NCBI GenBank assembly: GCA_014729375.1
Contig: WJKA01000440.1
Span: 1 to 28,659 of the forward strand
DNA: 28,659 nt
Source: Chitinivibrionales bacterium
GTDB taxonomy: Bacteria > Fibrobacterota > Chitinivibrionia > Chitinivibrionales > WJKA01
Direction of reading: 5' to 3'
Shown piece by piece: positions 16,358-25,268 of the stretch (positions are counted from its first letter, which is position 1; each line of letters begins with the position of its first letter). Below the pieces are notes generated by a model, which made no database searches, was not told the DNA's origin, and worked only from the letters and a program-made list of their open reading frames with translations. The position numbers were made by a program, and so were the translations under genes.

Positions 16358-17299
16358 ATGAATTCCAGGCACATTCTGGTTTTTGTAATTGTAGTGGCGA
16401 TGATAGCGGTACAGGGTTGCGGAAAAAAGGAAAAAGACATGGAGGAAAACAATGAATTCGCCGCTCCTCAGGTAGAGCAACAAGCGGAAGATGCTGATAT
16501 CTTTGATGAATTCTATGATGAAACCAAAACAGATGATGCTGCTGAAACCGAAGAAACATTTTCGACAACAAGCCAGTCGGCGGAATACTCGGATGTACGG
16601 TTCTCTGAATCAGGAAGATATGTTGTCCAGGTATCCTGTGTTGCCTCGCCCGCTCTGGCCGATAACCTTGCAGGAAAACTGACTGACAGGGGTTTCCCTG
16701 CATACACTGCGGAAGTATCCAATCCGACGCCCGAGTTGACGGGAACGTATTACCGTGTCAGGGTCGGCGGGTTTGATGGTGTTTCGCAGGCAAAGTCATT
16801 TGGCGAAAACAAGCTTGCACCACTTGGTTACAACTATTGGGTTGATAATCGATCAAACGACAATATCGGCATGGAGGGCTACGGACTTGGTTCAGGCCAG
16901 TCATCCGGTACGTATGAGGATTACAGCAGCGGGTATTCCTCAACTCCGGAAGCCACTTCAGGCGACTCATGGGAAACTACTCCCGCTCCTGAGCCGGAGC
17001 CGGAGCCCGAGCCGGAGCCGCCGGCAACCACTCCTGCTGCCGAAGCTTCTGCAGGGGACGAATGGGACACGGAGACTACTGCGGAAACAGGGCCTGTTTC
17101 TGAACCCCAACCGCAGCAGGCAACACCGGCAGCCGATCCCGAACCTGAACCGCAAACCCGGACTACGCCGGAGCAGGCGCCGGCTGCGGAAGAGGAAACA
17201 CCGGCGGAAAGCAGTACGTCCGAAGAAGACGACTGGGGCGAGAGCGACTGGGGCGGCGATTCCGACTGGGGCTCGGAATCCAGCGATTCGGACTGGTAA
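16358..17299 (+). CDS. SPOR-domain lipoprotein with Pro/Glu-rich and Asp-Trp-rich tail
   Basis: A 313-residue lipoprotein. The signal sequence ends in a lipobox-like VQGC with the lipidated Cys21. Residues 86-163 form a SPOR domain (RYVVQVSCVASPALADNLAG, YYRVRVGGFDGVSQAKSFGE, APLGYNYWVDNR), a fold that binds denuded septal peptidoglycan. It is followed by Pro-Glu repeats (about 210-290) and a very acidic C-terminus with four DW units, the first three as DWGE/DWGG/DWGS, ending in Trp. A strong AAGGAGGG site precedes the ATG. The SPOR domain suggests a role in cell division or envelope remodelling; the tail is unusual and may be a binding or retention tag. It is monocistronic, with its own promoter and terminator. 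Confidence 0.82.
   Translation: MNSRHILVFVIVVAMIAVQGCGKKEKDMEENNEFAAPQVEQQAEDADIFDEFYDETKTDDAAETEETFSTTSQSAEYSDVRFSESGRYVVQVSCVASPALADNLAGKLTDRGFPAYTAEVSNPTPELTGTYYRVRVGGFDGVSQAKSFGENKLAPLGYNYWVDNRSNDNIGMEGYGLGSGQSSGTYEDYSSGYSSTPEATSGDSWETTPAPEPEPEPEPEPPATTPAAEASAGDEWDTETTAETGPVSEPQPQQATPAADPEPEPQTRTTPEQAPAAEEETPAESSTSEEDDWGESDWGGDSDWGSESSDSDW
16991..17020 (+). repeat. (GAGCCG)n tandem repeat inside the SPOR lipoprotein gene
   Basis: Five hexamer units (one with a C for G change), encoding Glu-Pro repeats. This is a site where repeat number could vary in steps of two residues. Confidence 0.75.
17231..17296 (+). repeat. GACTGGGGC repeats encoding the Asp-Trp tail
   Basis: GACTGGGGC occurs at 17231, 17246 and 17264, and GACTGG ends the gene at 17291. 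Spacers of 6, 9 and 18 bases are all multiples of three, so the coding unit is kept in frame. Confidence 0.75.
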
Positions 17300-17328
17300 T
17301 AACTTTTTCCATCAGCCATTCGTATTCA

Positions 17329-17360
17329 GGGTATGCCGGAATTCGGCACGCCCTTTTTTT
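17329..17360 (+). terminator. Strong rho-independent terminator after the SPOR lipoprotein
   Basis: GGG-TA-TGCCG pairs with CGGCA-CG-CCC around the loop GAATT, directly followed by seven T residues. It lies 30 bases after the stop codon. Confidence 0.85.
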
Positions 17361-17449
17361 CTGCTTGCACATTGTGCCGGTACGTTAACGGTCCCGCTGG
17401 TACTGCACAAAAATCCTGCGGGAAAACATCACGTTTGGGAATATCTATC

Positions 17450-18757
17450 ATGCGCAATACTCTGAATCCATTAAAATCCGGATCTTGCCTGTCAACCATT
17501 GCGTTGCTTAATCTGGGATGCGCAAAAAACCGGGTTGACGGTGAGCGGATGCTCGCTTCCTTTGCAGAATGTGGCTATACCATTGTTGCTGATTTCAAAG
17601 ATGCAGAAATTATTATCGTTAACACCTGCGCATTTATTCAGGAGGCCAGGGAGGAGACCATAGAATCGATTCTGGAAATGGCCTCGTTTAAAAATAGCGG
17701 CAGATGTCGCTGCCTGGCTGTTGCCGGATGTTTTTCCCAGCGGTACAGGGACCAGGCAAAACGCGACCTTCCCGAAGTTGACCTCTGGCTCAGCCTTGAC
17801 CGGTGGCAGCAGGAGTTTGGGCGGCGTTTCAGGTATCCCGTGCCGTCCACTTTTCTGCGCGCGCTGCAAAGCCCGCGGGCAACGCAGTATATGAAAATTT
17901 CCGACGGGTGCTCGCAACGCTGCAGCTTCTGTGCAATCCCTCACATACGCGGGCCATTTACAAGCCGCACCTGCCGCTCATGCCTGGAAGAAGCCCGGTG
18001 GCTTGAGGAACAGGGTGTCCGTGAATGCATCCTCGTCTCACAGGATACCACATCATACGGCGTTGACAAGGGGTTGTCGCTGGCGCATCTTCTGGAGCAG
18101 TTGCTGAAACACACTCAATTCCCCTGGATTCGCCTGATGTATCTCTATCCCGGCCGGGTCGATGATTCGCTGCTCCGCCTGATCGGATCTGAACCCCGGC
18201 TGTGTTCTTATTTCGATATCCCCCTGCAGCACATCAACGATACTATCCTGCGCTCGATGAAACGACGACCGGGAGACCGGGGAATCCGTACACTGATCGA
18301 CAAAATCAGAAAATATGTTGATTCACCCACCCTGAGAACATCTTTTATTCTCGGCTACCCCGGGGAAACAAGCCGCGAATTTGATGAACTACTCCGGTTT
18401 GCAGAGCACACGAAATTCGACCGTGTGGGCGTGTTCCCATTTTCTCCCGAGGAAGGTACTGCTGCGTATAAAATCAGGCCCCGTCCCCGGAAATCCACCG
18501 CGCTGAAGCGATGCGAACGGCTCATGGAAATGCAGCGGGAGATCAGTGCAGACAAGCTTTTCCACAGGCGCGGGCAATGCTGCGAGGTCATAATAGACGG
18601 TAAATTGTCAATGTATGCATACGCCTGGACCGGACGGACCCGTGGAGACGCCCCAGAGATTGACGGCAATGTTTTTATCCAGAACGGGAATTATCGCCCG
18701 GGGGATATCGTGACGGTATCCATTGCCGGCTCAGACGATCACGATCTCTATGCTTAA
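17450..18757 (+). CDS. rimO: Ribosomal protein S12 methylthiotransferase (radical SAM)
   Basis: A 435-residue enzyme that adds a methylthio group to Asp of ribosomal protein S12. The UPF0004 N-terminal domain carries NLGCAKNRVDGE (Cys24), NTCAFIQEAREETIE (Cys60) and VAGCFSQRY (Cys94), which hold one [4Fe-4S] cluster. The radical SAM motif CSQRCSFC (Cys154, 158, 161) holds the second. RimO-specific segments are AIPHIRGPF, ILGYPGETSREF and FDRVGVFPFSPEEGT, which separates it from MiaB. A TRAM-like beta domain closes the protein. The frame remains open back to 17333, but that start lies within the terminator hairpin, so I chose the ATG at 17450. A good ribosome site is not obvious. Confidence 0.92.
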   Translation: MRNTLNPLKSGSCLSTIALLNLGCAKNRVDGERMLASFAECGYTIVADFKDAEIIIVNTCAFIQEAREETIESILEMASFKNSGRCRCLAVAGCFSQRYRDQAKRDLPEVDLWLSLDRWQQEFGRRFRYPVPSTFLRALQSPRATQYMKISDGCSQRCSFCAIPHIRGPFTSRTCRSCLEEARWLEEQGVRECILVSQDTTSYGVDKGLSLAHLLEQLLKHTQFPWIRLMYLYPGRVDDSLLRLIGSEPRLCSYFDIPLQHINDTILRSMKRRPGDRGIRTLIDKIRKYVDSPTLRTSFILGYPGETSREFDELLRFAEHTKFDRVGVFPFSPEEGTAAYKIRPRPRKSTALKRCERLMEMQREISADKLFHRRGQCCEVIIDGKLSMYAYAWTGRTRGDAPEIDGNVFIQNGNYRPGDIVTVSIAGSDDHDLYA

Positions 18758-18787
18758 TTGACGATTTCGCAGAACATAATTTATCTT
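18758..18787 (+). promoter_or_regulatory. Sigma70-type promoter for fmdB-obg
   Basis: TTGACG (five of six) begins right after the rimO stop codon; 18 bases on is TATCTT (four of six). The predicted start is near 18794, about 60 bases before the fmdB ATG. Confidence 0.5.
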
Positions 18788-18852
18788 ATACCCTTTCCTG
18801 CGTGGATGTATTGACAAACGACGCTCCGCCGGGAGACAAAGGAGTCACTGCA

Positions 18853-19167
18853 ATGCCGACCTACGAATATGAATGCGAAAAATGCGGATTGATATTTGAA
18901 GAATTTCAACCAATTAACGACAAACCATTAACCCAATGCAAAACACCGGGCTGCACGGGCAAAGTCCGGCGGCTTTTATCCGGCGGCGCCGGGTTCTTAT
19001 TCAAGGGAAGCGGTTTTTATATCACCGATTACCGCTCCGAATCGTATAAAAAGGCGCAGAAAGCGGAACAAGGCTCGGAAACGCCGTCAAAGGAAAATAA
19101 AAAAGAATCGACATCCAGCACAGGCGAAGGCACCGCGAAAAAAAACGGGAATAAATCGGACACATAG
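18853..19167 (+). CDS. FmdB-family zinc-ribbon protein
   Basis: A 104-residue protein starting MPTYEYECEKCG, the standard beginning of the FmdB/CxxC regulatory family. Cys8, Cys11, Cys29 and Cys34 form the zinc ribbon, followed by the family's VRRLLSGG and FLFKGSGFYITDYR segments. The tail from about 65 is Lys/Glu/Ser-rich and disordered. The family is named after a putative regulator of formamidase, but its real function is unknown. The frame is open 17 codons upstream; ATG 18853 is chosen because AGGAG lies eight bases ahead and the family begins here. It is followed closely by obg. Confidence 0.88.
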   Translation: MPTYEYECEKCGLIFEEFQPINDKPLTQCKTPGCTGKVRRLLSGGAGFLFKGSGFYITDYRSESYKKAQKAEQGSETPSKENKKESTSSTGEGTAKKNGNKSDT

Positions 19168-19206
19168 TTTTCTTTCTGCCGCCAGTACATCCCCGGGGTA
19201 TTGGAA

Positions 19207-20199
19207 ATGTTTATTGACGAAACGGTTGTTTCGGTAAAGGCCGGAGACGGCGGAAACGGATGTTTTGCCTACGGCCGAGAAAAATACCGGCCCAAAGGTC
19301 CTCCCAGCGGTGGAAACGGCGGGCGGGGTGGGAATATTGCAATTCAGGGTTCAACGCAGTTGCATACCCTGCAGGACGCCGCCTACAGAAAATCATATAA
19401 GGCCGAACGCGGACAGCATGGAAAAGGATCAAACAAATACGGCAAAGACGGAGCCGATATTGTGATCAGTGTGCCCCTCGGAACACTGGTTGTCGACGAT
19501 CGTACGGGAGACATTCTCTATGATTGTCTTGATGAAAATGAAGCGGCCGTTGTTGCGCGCGGAGGAAGAGGCGGCAGAGGAAACGCTTCACTCGCCTCCT
19601 CACGAAATCCCAATCCCGAGCGCTCTGAACCGGGAAAGCCGGGCGAAGAAAAAAAACTTCGTCTGATACTCAAAGTTCTCGCCGATATCGGCCTGGTCGG
19701 CAGACCAAATGCAGGCAAATCGACCCTGCTCTCGAAACTCTCACGCGCGCACCCCCGAATAGCCGACTATCCCTTTACAACAACAGAGCCACATCTCGGC
19801 ATTGCAAAAGCTGCAGAGTACTCCGGTTCGATTGTTATTGCAGATATTCCGGGGCTGGTTGACGGTGCGCACACCGGGAAAGGAATGGGACACCGCTTTC
19901 TCCGCCATATCGAGCGAACAAAAGCATTGGCGATTCTGGTGGAATCCCAATCGGAATCACCTCAATCGGATGCCCAGGTCCTTATCAACGAGCTTTCGAA
20001 ATACAGCCCGTTGCTCGCCGATAAACCACGATGCTGTATCCTTACAAAATGCGACATTCTGCCGGGTGACCGGAAAAAGAAAATACCCCGGGGATGGCTG
20101 GGAATATCGTCCGTCACCGGCGAGGGACTGAACGAAACGCTCAGAGAATTCGAGTCAATGCTGCGCGCTTTGAGCTATGACAAAGCCGAAAAGCAGTAA
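19207..20199 (+). CDS. obg: Obg/CgtA GTPase
   Basis: A 330-residue ribosome-associated GTPase for 50S assembly and stress control. Residues 1-157 are the Gly-rich Obg fold (FIDETVVSVKAGDGGNGC, then KYRPKGPPSGGNGGRGGNI). The G domain has G1 GRPNAGKS (165-172), G2 YPFTTTEPHLG (188-198), G3 DIPG (213-216), G4 TKCD (280-283, TKxD in place of NKxD) and G5 SSVTG (301-305). It lacks the extra OCT domain found in some Firmicutes. A TTG two codons upstream is in frame, but the family starts at MFIDE, so ATG 19207 is preferred. Confidence 0.94.
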   Translation: MFIDETVVSVKAGDGGNGCFAYGREKYRPKGPPSGGNGGRGGNIAIQGSTQLHTLQDAAYRKSYKAERGQHGKGSNKYGKDGADIVISVPLGTLVVDDRTGDILYDCLDENEAAVVARGGRGGRGNASLASSRNPNPERSEPGKPGEEKKLRLILKVLADIGLVGRPNAGKSTLLSKLSRAHPRIADYPFTTTEPHLGIAKAAEYSGSIVIADIPGLVDGAHTGKGMGHRFLRHIERTKALAILVESQSESPQSDAQVLINELSKYSPLLADKPRCCILTKCDILPGDRKKKIPRGWLGISSVTGEGLNETLREFESMLRALSYDKAEKQ

Positions 20200-20284
20200 C
20201 CAGCAGGACAAAGCGACCCAGACGGAATGAAAGCATGCGCGCTACACGTATTACCCTGAACTCTCGAATGGAGATGCGCTGTCC

Positions 20285-22933
20285 ATGAAAAAAACAACAC
20301 GTATTGCCATACTGTTTTTCATCTCCGGCTGCAGCGGGCTGATTTATCAGATTGTCTGGGGCAGGATGTTCGGGCTTGTATTTGGAAATACCGTGTATGC
20401 GTACAGCACGGTCCTTGCGGCATTTATGGGCGGGCTGGGCATTGGGAGCCTGCTTGCCGGGCGGCAATTTACAACACCCGGCAAAGGACTTGAGCTCTAT
20501 GGAACTATGCAACTGCTTATCGGCGTTTGTGCGCTCCTGGTCCTCCCGGGTATCAACCTTGCCGATGCATTCTATGTCCGGTTGTTCCGCTGGTTTAACC
20601 CGCCGCTTCCGGCCGTGACCATAATCCGGCTTATTTTCTCTTTTACAATGATGCTCATCCCGTGCACCCTTATGGGCGCGACGCTTCCCGTGATCAGTTC
20701 ATATATTACCAGAGACATACCTGATTCCGGCGGGTGGACCGGGAAGCTCTATGGAATAAACACCCTCGGCGCGGTAATCGGCTGTTTTTTTTCAGGCTAT
20801 TTTTTTATCGGTGCGTTCGGAATTACACAAACCGTTATCATGGCAGCAGCCTTGAATATTCTTGCGGGAACAGCAGCCCGGGTGCTGTCGAGACAAAAAC
20901 AGCCCGATGCAGCGGTCCCTCCCGGTCGCACACCATCACCGCTGACGGAAAATAAAAAAGAAACGCCGGTCCGGGATATACCACTGTTACTTCCGCTTCT
21001 TTACGGTATCTCCGGTTTTGCCGCGCTGGGCCTGGAACTTGCCTGGACCAGCACGCTGGTATGGGTTATCGGCCCGAGCTCCTATGCGTTTGCCGCAATG
21101 ATTTCGGTTGTCCTTGCCGGGATCGGGTGCGGAAGCTGGCTCTTTTCTTTGTTTGTTAAGAATATTACAAACAAGCGGGCCGCGCTGATATTTGTTGAAT
21201 GCGCAATCGGCGCGTCGGTCCTCGGATCACTGTTTATACTCCCCCTTGCGCAGAGAGTCAATAATTTTGCGGTGTTTTTTGCCGGGCCGTTGAACAACAA
21301 TTTCGGCGTTGGACTCAAGCAGGTGACCGTTTCTGCAATCCTGTTCGGATTGCCGTCACTGCTGTTCGGTGTTGCGTTTCCCTTGTTTTCCGCTATATAC
21401 TCGGATCAACGTCACAGCACAGCCCGGGGCGTCGGCTTTATTTACGGGGCCAACACTATCGGTGCGATTGCCGGTTCCCTTGCCGCCGGCTTTTTTATCA
21501 TGCCCGCAATCGGCCTTTTTCCGCTTATCGCGCTGGACGCTGCTCTGTTTTTTATTGTTGCAATTATCCTGATAATAACAAAAGAACGGATATCATCCCG
21601 CGTAAAAACGACTGCTTCATCCGTTATTATTGCCGGCGGTGCTTTCCTGATCGTTCTGGCCCCGACCGATGCACAGGAATTTCTGGAAAGGACCCTTCGC
21701 ACCGACGCCAGCCGGGCCGATGAAAAGCTGCTGTATTTCAATGAGCACCCGACGGGAAATGTTCTTGTCAAGGAAAGTGCCGCGTACGGACGCGAGATGA
21801 TCGTTGACGGACTTCAGGTGGCAAGCAGCGGCTCTCATGACCTTCATTCGCATATTTACCCCTCGCACCTGATGTGTCTTCTGAAGGAAGGTCCCCTTGA
21901 CGCCCTGATCATTGCATTCGGTGCAGGCGGCACTTGCGGCTCGATGCTGCTGTATGACGAGGTCAAATCACTCGATGCCATTGAAATATGTAAAGGCGTT
22001 GTCGAGGCTGCAAAGAAATTCTTCAGCTCAATGAACAACAATGTTTTCAGCGATCCCCGCTTTAGCCTTATTATTCAGGACGGCCTCAATTACATCCGGA
22101 TGACCCAAAAAAAATACGATATCATCTATTCGGGACCGATCCACCCGCAGGCAAATAAATCCAGCGCAGGACTCTATACAAAAGAATTTTTTGCAAAATG
22201 CAAAAGCCGTCTGAGACAAAACGGTATCCAGTGTCTCTGGCTTCCCCTGCACGTTCGTTCAACAGAGGATTTTAAAATACTGGTAAAAACGTTTAACAGG
22301 GTTTATCCCTATACGACCCTCTGGCTTCTGCCTCACTCGTTTACATCATCAGCACACGCGCATCTTATCGGCTCTCAGCAACCGATCGCATTCAATTACC
22401 AGAGCATTGCGCGCAAGCTTGCACGACCCGTGGTCGAAAAGGATATCAGCCGTCTTCAGCATACGCCTTTTCACACTCCCGCGGAATTCCTGGCACAATG
22501 CGCGCTCTTGCGGGGCGGATTAGAGGATCTCGTCGATGATATCGATGTTCTCAACACCGAAAACCGCCCGGTTATCGAATTTTTCAAATTCCGCCAGAAC
22601 TCAAAAGATTTTACACATATGGAGCTCCTCAAACTTTTCGCCCGGCAATTGCAAAGTCCTTTTCCATTGATCGACAACATTCCCGACACTTCAGCAAACG
22701 CGATAGCGGATTCGATCAATAGTATCCACAAGGGATTCAGCAATATGCTCATGGGACATCGCAGCACACTCGCCTATATGCTTACACCTCCGGAACAGAA
22801 AGAGCGCAAAGAACAGATGCGACAACAGGCGGGTTTCTATTACAGCAGGGCCGCTCAATACCTGCCGCAGTTGCCCTATTTGAAGATTGTGTTCGGCTTA
22901 CCGCAGGTAAAGCGGCAATCCGGCCGGAAATAA
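20285..22933 (+). CDS. Polytopic membrane protein with spermidine-synthase-like domain
   Basis: An 882-residue protein. Residues 1-460 contain about 12 to 14 hydrophobic helices in two similar halves, each opening with the same pattern (FFISGCSGLIYQIVW at 11-25; YGISGFAALGLELAW at 240-254), as in membrane-fused spermidine-synthase-like proteins. Residues about 485-690 form a Rossmann methyltransferase-like domain: LIIAFGAGGTCGS (541-553), IEIC (566-569), DGLNYIR (599-605) and YDIIYSGPIHP (611-621), then LYTKEF. In SpeE the corresponding segment reads YDVIISDCTDP; here the catalytic Asp is Gly617 and the later Asp is His620, so polyamine synthesis is doubtful. Residues 690-882 are an extra helical tail. 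It starts 85 bp after obg. The family is recognised; the activity is not. Confidence 0.8.
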   Translation: MKKTTRIAILFFISGCSGLIYQIVWGRMFGLVFGNTVYAYSTVLAAFMGGLGIGSLLAGRQFTTPGKGLELYGTMQLLIGVCALLVLPGINLADAFYVRLFRWFNPPLPAVTIIRLIFSFTMMLIPCTLMGATLPVISSYITRDIPDSGGWTGKLYGINTLGAVIGCFFSGYFFIGAFGITQTVIMAAALNILAGTAARVLSRQKQPDAAVPPGRTPSPLTENKKETPVRDIPLLLPLLYGISGFAALGLELAWTSTLVWVIGPSSYAFAAMISVVLAGIGCGSWLFSLFVKNITNKRAALIFVECAIGASVLGSLFILPLAQRVNNFAVFFAGPLNNNFGVGLKQVTVSAILFGLPSLLFGVAFPLFSAIYSDQRHSTARGVGFIYGANTIGAIAGSLAAGFFIMPAIGLFPLIALDAALFFIVAIILIITKERISSRVKTTASSVIIAGGAFLIVLAPTDAQEFLERTLRTDASRADEKLLYFNEHPTGNVLVKESAAYGREMIVDGLQVASSGSHDLHSHIYPSHLMCLLKEGPLDALIIAFGAGGTCGSMLLYDEVKSLDAIEICKGVVEAAKKFFSSMNNNVFSDPRFSLIIQDGLNYIRMTQKKYDIIYSGPIHPQANKSSAGLYTKEFFAKCKSRLRQNGIQCLWLPLHVRSTEDFKILVKTFNRVYPYTTLWLLPHSFTSSAHAHLIGSQQPIAFNYQSIARKLARPVVEKDISRLQHTPFHTPAEFLAQCALLRGGLEDLVDDIDVLNTENRPVIEFFKFRQNSKDFTHMELLKLFARQLQSPFPLIDNIPDTSANAIADSINSIHKGFSNMLMGHRSTLAYMLTPPEQKERKEQMRQQAGFYYSRAAQYLPQLPYLKIVFGLPQVKRQSGRK

Positions 22934-22976
22934 TGTATTTTATTTACAGTTACTATGCATATGGATATGTAATGTG

Positions 22977-23020
22977 ATATGGTGGCCTGGAAGGCCATGC
23001 CGTGCTTCATGCCACCATGT
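22977..23020. repeat. Nested inverted repeat between the two right-hand plus-strand genes
   Basis: ATGGTGGC (22979-22986) pairs with GCCACCAT (23011-23018), extended to ten pairs in RNA by a G-U and an A-U. Inside it TGGCC-TGGAA-GGCCA forms a second, smaller stem. There is no T-run, so it is not a plain terminator; an mRNA-stability or REP-like hairpin is possible. Confidence 0.5.
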
Positions 23021-23141
23021 ACCATTGCATTTGAAGCATCCGGACAAATTGAAACCGCCTCTTTATTTGAAGTTATATAGCAGGTAGAATCCGCTTCCGT
23101 ACTGGAAACCGCTCAAAAACTGATTTTCCGGTAATACAACC

Positions 23142-25268
23142 ATGACACCAGGCAAAAAAAAGCATACGATCCTTATTACCGGCGCAATACTTATGTGCAT
23201 TGCCATTCTTTTTGTTTTTATAAGAATCCGATGCCGATTGCTTCTGGACAACCCGGATAAACTGGCCGTGCTCCAGACAGACAAACCGGCTGCGGGCGAC
23301 GTGACAATACAATATCCGTTTGACAATGCTGTATTTCCTCCTGAAATTCCTGCTCCGGTTATCACGTGGCGCGACAGCGCCCCTGATGTTGATCGCTGGC
23401 TTGTCCGCATCCAGTGTGAAAACCCTGACTATTCATGCTCCCGTGTGTCATTATCCGGTTCCTATCGCCCCCGTGAGCCTGAGTGGGAAAGGATTAAATC
23501 CGGCACTATGGGGTCCTCGGCGCGTATCACCGTAACCGGCATAGCAGTATCGCTGCTGGGCGGTCTCCGTTTCGTCTCCACCGGATCGATAACGATACAC
23601 ACCTCGCCCGACAGTGTCGGCAGCCCGGTTTTTTACCGTGAAGTAAACCTCCCGTTTGTCGATGCCGTCAAGGACCCGTCACACATACAATGGCGATTCG
23701 GCCCGGTTGGGTCACGTACCCGTCCTCCAGCGGTCCTGAAAAACCTTCCGGTATGCGGCAATTGCCACTCTTTTTCTTCCGACGGCGCCATCCTGGGCAT
23801 GGATATTGACTATGCAAATGATAAAGGATCGTATGCTACCATGGAAGTTACTGCTCATATGGAAATAAATCCCGGCACAATTATTTCCTGGGCGGATTTT
23901 CGGCGTGAGACCGACAGTATCAATCCGACATTCGGCCTGCTGTCCCGGGTGTCTCCTTGCGGCAACTATGTTGTCAGCACGGTCAAAGACCGTTCGGTAT
24001 TCGTGCCCAGGGCCGAGCGTGCTTTCTCGCAGCTATTCTTTCCTGTAAAAGGTATTCTCTGTACCTACTCCAGAGAGACCGGCAAATTCAAATCGCTCCC
24101 GGGCGCGGATAATCCCGAGTACGTGCAGAGTAACCCGGAGTGGAGTCCCGACGGTAACCATATCGTTTTTGCCCGGAGTAAAGCATACCGGCTTGAAGGT
24201 GCGGGTGACAAGGTGCTCCTGAGCAGGGAAGACTGCCGGGAATTTCTCGAGGGAGGGAAAAAATTCCGGTTCGATCTGTACCGCGTACCATTTAACAACG
24301 GCAATGGCGGGAAAGCCCGTCCCCTGAGAGGCGCAGCGGATAACGGCATGAGTAATTACTTTGCCAGGTATTCCCCCGACGGGGCGTGGATCGTATTCTG
24401 CAAATCCGACAGCTACATGCTGCTCCAGCCCGATTCACGGCTGTATATTATGCCTGCTGATGGCGGTTCTCCACGAGAGATGGCCTGCAATCTGTCACGT
24501 ATGAATTCCTGGCACAGTTGGTCGCCGAACGGCAAATGGCTGGTCTTTTCATCCAAAGAGTTATCCGATTATACGCAACTGTTTCTCACTCATATAGATA
24601 AACACGGCCGGAGCAGCCGTCCGGTGCTGCTGGAGCGGTTCACTGCAGAAAACCGCGCAGCAAATATCCCTGAATTTGTCAACGCATCTCCGCACCGTAT
24701 TAAAAACATCTCAGAAAACTTTGTTAATGACTATTCATTAATACGCTCCGGTGATGCCTTGCTGCGGGACGGCGACACAGGCATGGCGATCGATGCCTAC
24801 AATCAGGCCCGCAGGGCTAATCCTGAAAACGAGCAGGTACTCTTTAAATTAGGGGACATTCACCAGCAGCAGGGAAATCATGACAAGGCGGCATCATTGT
24901 ATTATAAAGCGCTTGAAATCAATCCTGCTCTTGAAAAGGCCCATACCAACCTCGGCGTGATACTTGAAACCAGGGGCACGATAGACCAGGCTATCAGGCA
25001 TTACAAAAAGGCTATTCAGCTTAAACCGGGCATGCCCAAGGCATATAATAATTTAGGAGTTGCGCTGCAGAAACAGGGAAAGTTCTCTGAGGCGATCGAA
25101 TATCTTCACAAGGCTGTTTCGATTGAGAACACCTATGCGATTGCGCACTTTAATCTTGCCGCCGCCTATTTCAAATCGGGCAACAGGAAGAAAGCGCAGG
25201 AGCATTATACAATCGCATCACGACTTGACAACCGTATCGCCCGCCACGGTAATGCCCACGGCAACTGA
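23142..25268 (+). CDS. PD40/TolB-like propeller protein with CxxCH motif and C-terminal TPRs
   Basis: A 708-residue protein with an N-terminal signal anchor (helix 9-28). Residues about 50-170 are beta-rich. LKNLPVCGNCHSFSSDG (199-215) carries a CxxCH motif (205-209), the covalent heme c attachment signature, seen in a known but uncharacterised group of TolB-like proteins. Residues about 215-510 hold PD40 blades such as NPEWSPDGNHIVFARS, RYSPDGAWIVFCKS and HSWSPNGKWLVFSS. From 528 to about 700 five TPR units follow (for example KAYNNLGVALQKQGKFSEAI). A periplasmic protein-interaction or sensing role is plausible. No strong ribosome site precedes the ATG. The stop codon is part of a terminator stem. 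Confidence 0.8.
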   Translation: MTPGKKKHTILITGAILMCIAILFVFIRIRCRLLLDNPDKLAVLQTDKPAAGDVTIQYPFDNAVFPPEIPAPVITWRDSAPDVDRWLVRIQCENPDYSCSRVSLSGSYRPREPEWERIKSGTMGSSARITVTGIAVSLLGGLRFVSTGSITIHTSPDSVGSPVFYREVNLPFVDAVKDPSHIQWRFGPVGSRTRPPAVLKNLPVCGNCHSFSSDGAILGMDIDYANDKGSYATMEVTAHMEINPGTIISWADFRRETDSINPTFGLLSRVSPCGNYVVSTVKDRSVFVPRAERAFSQLFFPVKGILCTYSRETGKFKSLPGADNPEYVQSNPEWSPDGNHIVFARSKAYRLEGAGDKVLLSREDCREFLEGGKKFRFDLYRVPFNNGNGGKARPLRGAADNGMSNYFARYSPDGAWIVFCKSDSYMLLQPDSRLYIMPADGGSPREMACNLSRMNSWHSWSPNGKWLVFSSKELSDYTQLFLTHIDKHGRSSRPVLLERFTAENRAANIPEFVNASPHRIKNISENFVNDYSLIRSGDALLRDGDTGMAIDAYNQARRANPENEQVLFKLGDIHQQQGNHDKAASLYYKALEINPALEKAHTNLGVILETRGTIDQAIRHYKKAIQLKPGMPKAYNNLGVALQKQGKFSEAIEYLHKAVSIENTYAIAHFNLAAAYFKSGNRKKAQEHYTIASRLDNRIARHGNAHGN

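Noticed and set aside
16991..17020. CRISPR-like short repeats
   Set aside because: Hexamer tandem repeats within a coding frame, without spacers.
16755..17465. 236-codon plus-strand frame in the SPOR lipoprotein gene
   Set aside because: Out-of-frame shadow; Arg/Pro-rich translation of the Glu-Pro repeats, running through the terminator.
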